Origin: Sordaria brevicollis
Taxonomy: Eukaryota > Ascomycota > Sordariomycetes > Sordariales > Sordariaceae
Assembly (NCBI GenBank): GCA_033439795.1
Contig: JAUTDP010000001.1
Span: 2,666,001 to 2,730,000, forward strand
Direction of reading: 5' to 3'
Length of the DNA: 64,000 nucleotides
Under the pieces are notes generated by a model. It made no database searches, was not told the origin of the DNA, and worked only from the letters and a program-made list of their open reading frames with translations. The position numbers and the translations under genes were made by a program. Positions 37,435 through 49,800 of the stretch are shown here, in pieces. Each line of letters starts with the position of its first letter. The stretch's first letter is position 1.

Positions 37435-38275
37435 GGTTGCGCTGGTGTTTCTGTTGGAGTTCTCGTGGTATTTAGGAGATTGGATCGCTGCGGCGCCAAG
37501 TGGAAGTTCCAACAATCATGAATCCTCAGTCTTGTTCTTGTGGCTCGATTGTCGCAGTCGACAGATTGGCAATTGAGTATCGCCGAATAAAGATATGATT
37601 AGGTATGGAGGGGTTCTACACATTTACATAACGCGTCATGGTAACCGCGCCGTAGAAATCAATTAACGCGAAAACACGCTAAGGACAATTGACAAGGGTG
37701 GTCCTTGTGTCCTGAGGGTGTGACGCTATCGAGCTCAGGGGATCTGTGGCTGGTGAGTGGCTAACTTTGGCGCTAATTCCAAGTTTGGGAAAGCGCTTCG
37801 ATGTGAGTTTGCGAGATGTGCTTGCACATTGCAGACGGTTCGTCCAAAGTCAAGAGACAGGAAGGTGTCCATCAAGGTGCCTGGGGCATTTTGTTCACAA
37901 AAACTTTGAGAAATTTGACATGCCCATTGTTGTGACAACTTCAGAATAGCATATCTTTTGAATAATTGCCTAGAAATCTTCCATATCTTGGTCCCATGTC
38001 TTGGCTCTTTATCGGTTCACTCGGATAGAAATCTTGCCAATTTCCGTGATCATCGAAGCGATCTCAAAGCCAGCAATCAAAACCCCTAATTCGGCTGTGG
38101 CTGACACATCGTCGGCCGCTTGAGATTGGGCTGATGACATCGTCCAATTCCACTTCGACACATCTCGACCTTCTTTCCCTGAACCACTTCCTACATCTTT
38201 TTCTGTTTTTCTGCAGTTTCTGATTTTGTTTAACCTACGTTCTTTAATATCACTACACAAATTCACTCGTTCAAA
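37435..38275. promoter_or_regulatory. Divergent promoter region, pol12 / Sec14-like
   Basis: 841 bp between the ATGs of the Pol alpha B gene (-) and the Sec14-like gene (+). It should hold both promoters and leaders. The last about 120 bp before the + strand gene are T/C-rich. No specific site can be assigned. Confidence 0.5.
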
Positions 38276-39547
38276 ATGGCCACCGTCCTCAAGACCCCTA
38301 TCGCTTCCCCCACCCCTGATAGCCAGCCCAAGCCCCAAGCGCCGCTTACAGCTGAGCAGCAGGAAAAGTACAACTGGCTGCTCGAGCAAGTCAAGAACTG
38401 GAAGGAAATCCCGGCTGCCGAGGGCAAGGCCGGCCCCCTCACCGACAAGGAGAAGTTCTGGTTGACTCGGGAATGTCTTCTCCGCTACCTGCGCGCAACG
38501 AAATGGAATCAGAAGGAGGCTGAGAAGCGCGTTCTGGGTACGCTTACGTGGAGGAGAGAGTATGGCGTCGAGAATTTGACTGCGGATCACATCTCGCCTG
38601 AGAACGAGACCGGCAAGCAGATCATCTTGGGCTACGACAAGGAAGGCCGTGTCTGCCACTATCTCAACCCCGGCCGTCAGAACACCGAGGCCTCTCCCCG
38701 CCAGGTCCAGCACCTCGTCTTCATGCTCGAGCGCGTTATCGAGCTTATGCCTCCCCAGGTTGAGACTCTCTCTCTGCTCATCAACTTCAAGTCGAGCAAG
38801 TCCAGGTCCAACACGGCTCCCGGCATCGGTTTGGCTCGCGAAGTTCTTAACATCCTTCAGAACCACTACCCCGAGAGACTTGGCCGTGCTCTTATTATCA
38901 ACGGTATGTCTGATGATGCTTAAGTTTTCACGGACACATGAAACTAACAACTCACAGTTCCCTGGATTGTCAACGGCTTCTTCAAGCTCATCACCCCCTT
39001 CATCGATCCCCACACCCGCGAGAAGCTCAAGTTCAACGAGGACATGAAGAAGTACGTCCCCGCCGAGCAGCTCTGGACCGAGTTCAACGGCTCTCTCGAG
39101 TTCGACTACGACCACGCCACCTACTGGCCCGCCCTCCAGAAGATGTGCGCTGAGAAGCGTGAGGCCAAGTACCAGCGCTGGGTTGCCGGTGGTCAGCAGA
39201 TTGGCGAGTTGGAGGATTACATCACTGGCCATGCTCAGGTTGGTGTTGCCGGTCCTCAGGCCGCTGCCTCATCCGCTCCCGAGCCCACCCCCGCCGCTTC
39301 TGCGCCTGCGCCGGTTGCGGAGCCCGAGGCAGTTCCTGCTGCTGCCCCCACTCCCGCTGCTGCCCCCGTACCAACGACCACGGAGGCTCCTGTCGAGGCT
39401 CCCAAGGAGGCGCCAACACCCGTTCCCGAGGCTGCGGCTATCCCAGAGCCTACCCCTGCGGCGGCGCCTGTGGATGAGAAGGAGGAAGAGGAGAAGCCAA
39501 AGGTTGTTGCCCCAACTGAGCTTGCGGAGACCACCGCTACTGCTTAA
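38276..39547 (+). CDS. Sec14/CRAL-TRIO phosphatidylinositol transfer protein, Pdr16-like
   Basis: Proteins of this family exchange phosphatidylinositol and a second lipid between membranes; the Pdr16 subgroup affects sterol metabolism and azole sensitivity in yeast. Exons 38276-38903 and 38958-39547; a 54-nt intron (GTATGT donor, ACTAAC branch, CTCACAG acceptor) gives 405 residues. CRAL-TRIO N-terminal segment: RECLLRYLRATKW and TLTWRREYGVE (about 65-100). Lipid-binding domain: ILGYDKEGRVCHYLNPGRQN, then LLINFKSS, then YPERLGRALIINVPWIVNG (intron inside the Val codon), then LITPFIDPHTREKLKF. The body ends near residue 315. The last about 90 residues are Ala/Pro/Glu-rich low complexity and end acidic (DEKEEEEKPK). 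A 407-codon antisense frame over this gene is a composition shadow. Confidence 0.9.
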
Positions 39548-42500
39548 AAGGTGCGCTATATCGTCGGATGGACGGTGCTGGGGTTGATTGCGCTGAGTTT
39601 GTGGGAAGAGTTGTAGAAATGGGCGCTTCTTTCGCATATTTTGATACCAGTTATAGAAAGCTAGGCGCTGTTTGGTGTGTTTCTAGACAGTTAGACACCA
39701 TAGAAGACGATACATAATATTAGTAGTGTATTTGAAGGAACGCGTGGTAACTGTGATAACAGGGTACCTTACTTGTGCATAAGGAGAATCTTCAAGGACT
39801 TGCAACATCTTTCACATTGAAGCCGTTTATTCACTGTTTCCGTTTTTGGCTTTGCATTTTAACAGTGTCCGGACTCTGGTTAACTCGGGGCTATCTATCA
39901 CCCACAATTAGATAATATATCCACCATTTTCTAGCTCACTCTATCCCTACTTACTTGGCCACCACCATGGTACAAGCCCATTAGACAAGAGACTCTTTAT
40001 CCACCGATCGGATTCGGATAACTTCTACTTCACCATAACCCCAGAAACTTCAGACACTGTTACAAACAGTTCCAGACCCAGGAAGCAATTTCCTTACTTC
40101 TATCAGAAAACTCCAACCCACCAACTATACGCTTTATCCCAACCTATCGCCATAATTTAAGACTGTGTCCAGAACCTAGTGGGCATCCCATCCACCAATA
40201 CAATTCCTCATGGGTATCTAGGTTAATATTGTTCTTGGACTGTGATACATCCCCGTATCCCTCATCATACACACCTGAAGTTATGTTCCCTGTGCCAGTG
40301 GACGCTTTGTGGCTGGGTGGCCAGATGTGAGGCATCGTTTCGTTTCCGCCTTCGTCCTTCAGTTAGGTAAGGTTCTCGTCGCTTGTTGACTCCTCTCGTC
40401 GTTCTTTCCTCACTAGGTACCTCTAGGTACGCACCTTCCTTACCAGGGTACGCGAATGGGTGTTGTTCTTTCCCCTGCTTAAACACACTCACCCAGTGCA
40501 CCAGTGGACGTAAATGGAAGGAGCAGTCGTACTTCTGTGAAAGGTCGATGCCTTTTTTTCTCGTTTTTAGTCGGTTGTATGCAACTCGCATCTTTGAAAA
40601 TATGTTGAGATATATCTTTCGCGGTTGTTAGAGGTCGACTAGGCCATGATGACGATGTTCGGATGTCTCTGACGTTGTCTGGTGAAGAAAGTGTACTGAT
40701 CTACGTCCAAGTAGCCGAGCAGACGACACTGGCAGTGGTTAAGTTGAGCATGTTCATGGAAGTAGCTGGCATAAGGTATGTCCAAGATGGGCAAAAGTGG
40801 AAATAGGCATCTGTAGGTATGTGAGCTACATATGCTATTAAGCTCGTGGTCTAATTCATACATAACCTTGTGCCTGTCTGGAATAACATCCTTCCTTTAT
40901 CAGGCTATATATGTATGGGTATAAACCACGGTTGGTTTGTGTGAGGATAATGCCGGCTAGGGTTCTAGAAGGTACAACAGAGTGGAAACATTGGATTGAC
41001 AGGTAAGGAGGAGGGTTTAGAGCATATAGCATAGCTTTATATGATCTCCATGGTTTTGTTTGGTTTGGACCAAGGTTACAAGCATGTTGACGATAGCCTT
41101 TCTTCCATGATCCATACATGCTTTTCAAAACAATAGATGAACTCCTTGTAACTGTGGGGAAAATGGCGAACTACTCTGCCTGAAAAAGAACGTGAACAAG
41201 AAGCGACTATCGGAGAAGGGGAACCTCGAGCATCTGGCCCTGGTACATAGCTCAACGACTGCCCAACTATCAACACTCTCAAGCAAAAAAGGATCTCACA
41301 GTCTGGTATCACCAAGCATCAGGCATGTTATCACCGTGGCTTTCTTCCCTGGTCGACGATCAAATCTCTGGTGACGAAGCCGTTCCTGTCACAGGTTGAC
41401 GGGGTACGTCTGATATTTCGAGATCCGCTCCAGAAAAAGAGAGCGAACAGCAAGAGCGAGGAAAGAAGCGGTTGGAAGACTTAAAAAGAAAAGAAAGTGA
41501 TGGCCAAGTTAGCATGAGGTTCTCCTCGGCAACGAATCGCTACCAACTTTATTGGAGGATGACAATGAAGGAATCTTGTGATCCATACAACACAGGAGGA
41601 AGAATTATGCAAACATTGTTCGTTTCATGATCTCGTTGTTTCCAAGATCGATGAACCGTCCCGTCCGTCGAACGGCCAAAGAGATGCATAATGTTGACTT
41701 TGTTGACACAGTCGGTAACGCGAGTCATCGTTACGTATCGTCCCATCCAGGTAGGGTAGGTATGAAGCTGTCGTCAACATACCTTCCTCAACGGGATGGG
41801 TATACATAATACATACGCCACTACCGTTTCAACTTTTCGACAGGTGAGTATGACCGGGGTCTACCCGGATATATTTTCTTGTCATGCTGCCCGGGTTCGG
41901 GCCTGACAGGGCACACCCACTTGTGACTTGACAGGGCGGAGGGCGGCAAAGAGCGGGAGTTTCAGAATCTCGGAGCTCCTGTGTCCTGGGATTGGGTGGT
42001 TGTAACCTTGTTCGACCGTTGCATGATCATGCGAGGAACCCCCGACCCGCTCGGAGTGTGTGTTGAACGAGGGAAGATACCCCGGCGAGTTTAGTCCGTT
42101 CGGCGGGCGGGATGGGGTAGTTTCGCAACGACACAGACGCAGGTACGGAATCGTCATCCGCATTTGTTGATTCTTCCGGATCCGCTGCTTCGGACAAGAG
42201 CCGATCATCCGAGGTGTCGACAGGTTCGTTGCGCTTGATGTTGTACCCCGTTCGGGACCCCGGTGACCATGTACCCTCGGAGGGCCGGGGGCGGATCGCT
42301 GTGAGGCATCAAAGAGTTTGGCATTGACGAACCGTAACAAGCGTTAAGAGAAAAAACAATAGCCTGCCGGGTTTACATGTATCCCTTGATATCTCTTGGC
42401 ATCCTGGTTCAAGTATCGTACGAACTCAAAGCTTATCATGTCATGCTGTTTCTGGCTTCATTCGATAGAGCGAGGCCGATGTAAGTGGGGTTCTTTTTCC

Positions 42501-43840
42501 CGTCGACGCCCACAACAAGGGGAGACTGGCAGACACCATAAGGGAAAAGAAAGGTAGGGTAACTGCGTCGAATGGATGAATATAAAGCCGCTTGGTTCAT
42601 ATCTTTCGACAGTATCTCGCACTCGCATGACGATATCAAGTGGACATCAGTAACATCGTGGGCATATGTTCGGAGCAGGACTCCAAATCCAGTCAAGTAA
42701 GAAGGAGACATGCCATTGCCACGCGTGAGCGTCGATGGAGCCCCGAGCCGAGCGACGATGAGCACACGCCCGTTTTGTTGATGAACCTTGACCCGCTTGT
42801 CTGTCATGTCATGCCAGGTTGATAAACCCGAGGCTGACAGCGAAGCCCGCACAGCGGCTTGATGGGACAAGGGAAGCTCGTGATTTTGAAGAAAACTGCG
42901 TCCAAGTCCACTTTCAGGGCTGAAGAAGAAAGGGAAAGGGAGCGCCACTCACCGTCGTCTAATCAACTACCGAGGGCTCCGTCACCGATTGGTCGGGGCG
43001 GGACATCATGAAGAGGCTGGTGACCGCGGTGTGCTCGTGTATACCCAGCTCTCAGGGCTGGCCAATTTCCATGGCCACCGTTGATATCTCACCAAGGAAG
43101 GAAATCAGGGATTGGCCTTGAGCTTATCGTCTTGACCACATGGCTTCCCGTGGCCGGGTATGGTTTGTTTCGAGAATCTTCAGATCTTCCGCTGACGAGG
43201 GAGGCTCTGTGATTATTTCGGCTCTCTTTTGCATCTCCAGAGCTTTTGCGGAGTGCCCTGGGACACACAAACGTTTCCAGACTTTCCTGTTCCTGTTAGC
43301 CAGTGGTGCTTTTACGGAGGGCATCAGGTGTTTCGCGTGCTCTCTTTCTTCCGTCAGCATCCACACCCACATCCACAGTGCTTTTGTCTCTTGTATCTTC
43401 GCCGGTGGGCACACAAGAGCTTACGGCCCAGTCAGACGCGCATGAGGCTTTGTGAGCACCGTCAACTCTCAAGCAGACCATTGTGACCACACAAGCCAAT
43501 CAAGATACCGGTCGGGTGGCCGCATGAACGATCGCCGCCGTCGTCTCGCGTCCGAAGAAAGCTGACAATGGACCGCGAGAAAAAGCGCGTTTCGTTTTTT
43601 CGTTCCTAATCTAAGCGCGTCCACACAGCTCCGATAGACGGATGATGTCCGAATGCCTCTCCTCAATCCTCCACAGTCGGATGGAGAAAGGGGGAGGGGG
43701 GACGAAAAGCTCCGCTGAAAGACCATGTCGCTTGTTAGCAAGTGAAGGTCGTCATTCAGAAACATGTAACCGCACGGTGCACCTCGTGGTGACAGGTTTG
43801 TACAGTTCAGTCCTAGTAATTTCGTTAGCGTAGTACTTGC
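39548..43840. other. Intergenic, no gene recognised
   Basis: About 4.3 kb of ordinary composition between the Sec14-like gene and the first AT-rich block. Open frames of up to 170 codons (42436-42948, -) have no recognisable domains and no plausible splice partners. The first few hundred bases are likely the 3' UTR of the Sec14-like gene. AGGTAC-type short palindromes occur near 40415-40435. No RNA gene is seen. Confidence 0.45.
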
Positions 43841-43925
43841 GGGGCGCCCAGGAAGAAAAGATAGGGGAAAAGATAGGGGATAAAACCAATTAAAATATAT
43901 GATTTTGCACAGATGGGGCGCCCAG
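43841..43925 (+). repeat. Two direct copies of GGGGCGCCCAG at the edge of the AT-rich block
   Basis: The 11-mer with the palindromic core GGGCGCCC occurs at 43841-43851 and again at 43915-43925, just where composition switches from normal to AT-rich. The second copy continues ATTTTGAATAA, the style of sequence seen in Tc1/mariner terminal repeats. They may mark the 3' end of the transposase relic, but no matching inverted copy was found at the other end. Confidence 0.5.
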
Positions 43926-46202
43926 ATTTTGAATAATAATAATAGAATTACGGCGAACGAACGAATCTACTATATAAAAAAGTACAAAACCCGAATACTA
44001 ATTTGTAACCGTAACCTCTATTCAATAGTTAATATAACCACCCTTTACCCTAATAACTTCCTGAATTCTTCTAAGTATCGAATATACTAACCGCTTAAAA
44101 TAATCTCTAAGGACTATATATTATACCCTTTTAATAATAATTTTAAAAGTATTCCTAATCGAGTATTAGGGATATTTATATTTAATCCAATTTTTTATCT
44201 AATTTTAAACGTTTTTAATAGGGTTGAAATTAAAGGAATATAATAATTATAATATAACGTTAACGCTAATAAAGGCTTTAATTATAAATACCTTTATCGA
44301 TTTTAAATTATAAATAGGGGTATTATCCTATATAATAATAAAAATTGGGTTTTACTACTAAAATTCTAATATAAAAGGGAGGATACGTTATTAATAAAAT
44401 TCGCTATTAATAGTACCTTAAACCTTATAATCCTAAAAGAAAAAAATCCCCTTCTAATCGCTTATAAAATAAGCTTAAAATATTTAACCTCTTACCCGTA
44501 ATTTAATTTTAGCGAAATCGGTAGCCTTCTCTTCCCTAAATAATATAACGAATCGACGACTTTTATTAATATTATTTACTTATATTTTATTAAATTAAAT
44601 TTAAATTCCTTATTCTTTTAAAGTAAGGTTAATATACTTTAAAACGAATTCTAAATGTAATTAACGGGTTTTATTAAAAAGGGGGAGGATAATCGATTAT
44701 TTAACGTAATGGATATTTATAACCGTTATAGCGGCGCGGATAGAATAGCGATAATATTTATTAAATTCGGGGATACATTTACCTAATTCCTCCTAAAATA
44801 AGAATTTCTTCGATTTTTAAAGGGTATTAATATATTTAATAAAAATATTAATAAAGGAGGCGGGAACGGTAAAAGGTTTACCGCCGGAAGTATAATAAAG
44901 GATAATTTTAGCGAAATAAATATATTAAATTTAACGGATTATAAAATTAAATTTAATAGTAATCTCTTTATAATTTATTTTTATATACGTCTTTAAAACT
45001 TTATAAATAATACGCTCTTTATATATAATAGTAAAAACCTTTTTTTTTCGACCGGGTAAGGTTTATTTATTATTAAAAAAAAGTTCTGTAATATTAATTA
45101 AAAAAAACGAAATATTTACGCCGAGAAAGGGTAATAATAAAAGGTTTTATAGCGGAATAGAGGGTAGCGTATATATTCCTTTAATTTAATAACGGGGAAA
45201 TTAAAAAAGGGTTAGACTTTCGAAAGTAAAGGAAAAAAACCGAAAAAGAATTTTAAATTCTAAAAATAATAATTATTAATAAATAACGTAAAAAAGAAAT
45301 TTAAAAGATTTATTAAAAATAATACCCTATTCGCAATATTCTTTTAATACTTATAAAGAATTAAACTATTTTTAAAACGTACGCACAATAATAAAATTAA
45401 AGGGTAAATTCGATTTATCGCTACTATATTTATTATAACCGTAATCCAAATCGCCTACGTAAATAAAATTCTCTTTATTATAATCGGTATTATTAAATTC
45501 ATTATAATATTAAAAGTCCTCTTATTAGAGAAATTAGGGTTAATATTAAAGGTTAACGAATTAAAGGAATTAACGGGGTATTAAAATAGAAAATTAATAA
45601 AAGAGTATAAAAGAGGGTAAAATTAGGAATATAAAGAAGGGAAGAGAGAAGATTATATATATATTAAAAAGAGGGTTAAATATAATTAATTAGTCGAAAT
45701 AGGTTTTAATGGGTGTACGGGTAATATAAAAATCTATACGTTAATAAATATAGTTTGTACGGGAGTAAATTTTTAAATTTAAAATTTTAGATTTCGGATT
45801 CTAATTGAAATCGAGCGTTTATTAGCCTTTTTAAATATAAAAGGTATAAATAATTAATTTAGGAAATTTCCCAAACTAGTAATTTAATTACCCGAAAAAT
45901 CTATTATTTATCGATTTTTCGGTTATAATTCTATTTTTTAATTAATCGATTGCGCTAAACTATTACAAATACCCTATAAATGCCCTAGAAAATCGTTATA
46001 ATTTTACTAATTATAGAAGGTAGGGAAATTTTATCGGGGTAATTATATTGATTTTTAATGGGTATAAGTGTAAGGAGGTTAAACTTCGATTATTTCTAAA
46101 CGCTCTAATCGTCGAATATAAAAATTTTGTACGTAACTTTCAATTAATTAGATAACGTAGATTTAGGTATCTTAATTAGTAGAACCCCCTGTTACCCCCT
46201 AA
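43870..46202 (-). mobile_element. RIP-degraded block containing a Tc1/mariner (DDE) transposon relic
   Basis: AT-rich, with few CA or TG and many TA dinucleotides, as left by RIP. Reading the minus strand toward lower coordinates gives a degraded transposase C-terminal half. A *DNTPIYN stretch at 44308-44328 is the RIP-altered QDNAPIH catalytic Asp motif. At about 44211-44255, *LLYSFNFNPIKNV* corresponds to WPPYSPDLNPIENVW, with Trp codons turned to stops, Pro to Leu or Phe, and the catalytic Glu to Lys. Spacing between the two acidic positions is 36 residues. The C-terminus LRRIQEVIRVKGGYINY ends at TGA 44024-44022. All changes are C-to-T or G-to-A type. The rest of the block (about 45.1-46.2 kb) is too degraded to assign and may hold a second element. 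Outer boundaries are approximate. Confidence 0.8.
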
Positions 46203-46694
46203 TTAAAAAATGTAGGGCGGGAACCAAGCTAATAAAAGTTCCAGGACTAATGTATAGTTAGTTTGCTGGGGCGGTTGAGAACTTTTCCTCTCTTCTCTTT
46301 CTTTGTGGGTTTCTCCTAATCCTTTTGGAAACTTTTTCAGGACACAGTTTGTTAATGTGTGTGTGTCGTGACAGCTGTAGACGACCAAGGAAACGAATGT
46401 AATATTATAACCCCCACCAAAGCAACGATTAGGTTTCGCCTCGAAAAAGAAATATAGGATTTGCATTGGCATGCCCCTCTTTCGACCATTCCGATAAATG
46501 TGTGCACTGAGACAACGCCCATCATTAGGGGGGAGTATATGAAATGGATGGACGGCATTGAAGGTTACTCGTGGTTGTCTTGGGGTGAGCTCTTGGGGTA
46601 AGGGATTGGACGGATGGTCGGGCTTGTCAAGAGGAGGGATCGACCTCTGGGTCAAATGGGTAACCAGCGAGCAGCGAAAGAAACGACAAGAGTT
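46203..46694. other. Unmutated island between two RIP-degraded elements
   Basis: About 490 bp of normal base composition between the Tc1/mariner block and the copia element. A 150-codon minus-strand frame (46203-46655) has no recognisable domain. It looks like original single-copy DNA into which both elements inserted nearby. Its last five bases before the LTR (46695-46699, GAAGG) are the left target duplication. Confidence 0.6.
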
Positions 46695-46699
46695 GAAGG
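46695..46699. repeat. Target-site duplication, left (GAAGG)
   Basis: GAAGG directly abuts the left LTR and recurs directly after the right LTR at 52222-52226. Confidence 0.85.
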
Positions 46700-46893
46700 T
46701 ATCAAATTATATAGGAGAATTGATTAATTCTGTATATCTGTGTATAACTATGGAGAATAGGATTCTAGAGCTCTAATCGAGGGAATTAAGGGTATCCCTT
46801 ATTTACTAAAACCTTCTAGGTAATTAATAATACTAACCAACTATATATTAATCTATACTATTTTAGCCTAAAATACCACCTTAAAATCTAATA
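46700..46893 (-). repeat. Left LTR, 194 bp (3' LTR of the minus-strand element)
   Basis: Aligns without gaps in length with the right LTR (also 194 bp); differences are of C/T and A/G type. The outer end (46700 to about 46780) keeps many G residues that are A in the other copy. The inner end is heavily AT-shifted and closes CTAATA where the other copy reads CTGACA. Just inside lies CACCCCCTT (46894-46902), which on the minus strand is AAGGGGGTG, a polypurine tract next to a 3' LTR. Confidence 0.9.
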
Positions 46894-49800
46894 CACCCCC
46901 TTACTCGAAAACCGTCTCGATTACCCTTTTAGGGTCGAAAGTAAAACTATTTATACATTTCCTATTCCCTTTAATTAATCCACCGTTACTTCTCCTACTA
47001 TAATACCCAAATACTTATCCAAATCCTCCATTTCTAAAATCTTTTCATTATTATCCACTACAACCGGTTATAATAGTTTTACAAATATCCCCAACAATTC
47101 CTTAAACCTCTTATACTCTAATACTCTAAATACTTTCGTTAATCCATCCGCAGGCATCTCCTTAATCTCTAAATAATTAATCTTAAAGGTCTCCTTCTCA
47201 ATAATCTCCTTTCGAAACCAATATTAATAAATATTAACATACTTCATCTTAATAATAAAAGTAAGAATCTCCTCAATAAATACTCTAATAATCTACTAAT
47301 TATTATACTTTATAATAAAAATAAGGTCGTTAAATAACCTTACACCTAAAGCCTTAATAAATTGGTTAATAAATAATATTTCTTTAACAACCTTTTCAAT
47401 AACGTAAAACTCTATTTCTATTATTAACGTCGCAATAACAATCTATTTAATAATACCCTAATAAATAAATCCACTGTACAATTTAATTGTAAATCCTTAA
47501 AAACTCTTACAATCTATTCTATTATCGGTAAACGAAGCGTCTAAAATTACCTCGAATTGGTCACTACTTTTATAATACAAATACCAATCTTTAATTATAC
47601 GAAAGTAATAAATAACCTTCTTACTAGTGTTATAGTATTCTAAATTAGGATTATAATTAAATCGAACTAATTAATTAATTAAAAAAACCATATTTAATCG
47701 CGTATTAATAGCGGTATATAATATAAAGCCTATATTAATTTAATAATTTCTAATCTTAATATAATTAACTAACCCATCGAAGGGTAATAATTCTTATTAT
47801 TTTATTAATACTATAGTAAATTTATAAATAAATTTCAATAATTTATTAATCTTCTTAATATAAGCTTCTTAAAATAACTAGATTTTTCCTACTTTACGGT
47901 TATAAATAACTTTAATACTTAAAAACTATTACAATTCTTCACTATTAATTAATTAATATTTTAATTATAATAAATTAATATATTCTTTAACCTAATCCTC
48001 GTATTCCTTTAAATAAATAAAAATAATATCGTTAATGTAATATAATATAAATACTCTTTCCTTCTTTATAATATATAAATCTTTAAAAATAATTTCAAAT
48101 CCTATACCTTTAAATATTCTACTCAATTCCCTTTACTATAATAAAAAGGTTCGTTAGAAGCTATAAAGCGCTTTTAATAATCTAAAAACCTTTCCTTCTA
48201 TTTAATATCCTAATAGTATATGTATATAAATTTCCTTATCGATTATAACGTTTATAAAAACGTTTACCGTATCCTATTAAATAAATTCTATATTAAAACG
48301 AGCCGTTAATATAATAATAATTCGGAAGGACCTTCCCGCTAAAATAGAAGTATAAATATTAACGCCTATCTTACGTTATTAATCTCTTCGGATTATTAAC
48401 TTAGCCTTAATTTTATTTAAAATATTATTTTTATTAAATTTATAAATATATATTTATATATAATTAAAAATTTATTTCCCTTTCGTACGAAGGATATTTT
48501 AATCGATTTCAATTTAAATTCTTATATTTTTATAATTATTAAAATAAATTCGTTCTACCTTACGAAACTTCTCGTTAAAAAAGTAATTCTCGAAATTATA
48601 ATAGTTCTTTAATACCCCTAGGAAATTATAATAATATAGATTATTTAATCTACTATACTTAATTAATAATTATTATACTTCTACCTTTATAATTATTCTA
48701 ATAATTATCTTTACTACTAATTATAATAATTTTCCTATTAAAAAGGTACTCTCCTATAATTTTAATTTTCGAAAGTATTTATTAATTATTTAATCCAATA
48801 TAACGCCCGTATATAAGGCTATTACGTACGAAGGAGGGGTATTTAACGGCATTAAATATAAATCTATAATAAAATCGATAATTATCTTATTTAACCCTAT
48901 AACCTCGTAAATATCCCCAGCCTTAATCTTTTAAGCGGTTTCTTATTAGGAATTTAAAATTTCTTCTTCGAATATTATATTTAGAAGAAATTCAACCTCG
49001 ATATCTTCTAAATAAGGATTCGCTAATACCCCTTAATTTAAATCCTACTTATCCATTTTATTTAACTTTTTAACGAATTCTTCAATAATTATTATTTTTA
49101 AAATTACTAAATCCTCCTTAATATTAATCTCGTTGGGGGAAAATTTAACGCATTCGTTAAATATTATATCGCGTATTTAAATAATTTACTTCGTAATAAG
49201 GTTCTATATATAATATATTAAAGAAGCGTTATATTTAATTAAATAACTAATCTACGCTCTAAGGAAATACTTTTAGCGACGTTTCTCTTTCTTTTATACC
49301 GTACTAATTATAAAATATACTTTACACCTATATATTCGAAAGTAACTAATATCTAATCGTCGTAATTCTTATTAACTATATTATTAAATAATATAAATAT
49401 AAAAACATTCGTATAAGGATTTCTAATTATAAAAATATCGAAATAACCGGTTTAATAAATAAATTACTATGTATATAATTTCTAACTATAAATCGATCGG
49501 AAATTTTAAACTATTCCTCATTATATTATATTATTATTTTACTATACCCCTTAAATATTCTATTCCACTATTCTATTCTTAAATATTAAAAATAGAAGGC
49601 TCGAATAATATACTTCTTATTCCGAATTTAATTAATATTTCTCTTCGGTTAAACTTATTATTATATTCGAAAACCTTAACTTTAATATTATATCGATATA
49701 CCAATATATTTATATAATTATATAAAATCGAAATAATATTAATAAATATCCAATTCGAAAAGTAATAATCCTATATATATTTAAACTATCGGCAAATAAT

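Noticed and set aside
38009..39232. 407-codon - strand frame
   Set aside because: Opposite both exons and the intron of the Sec14-like gene; composition shadow with no domain.
46203..46655. 150-codon - strand frame in the island between the two relics
   Set aside because: No recognisable domain and no ATG context or splice partner; more likely chance in single-copy DNA.
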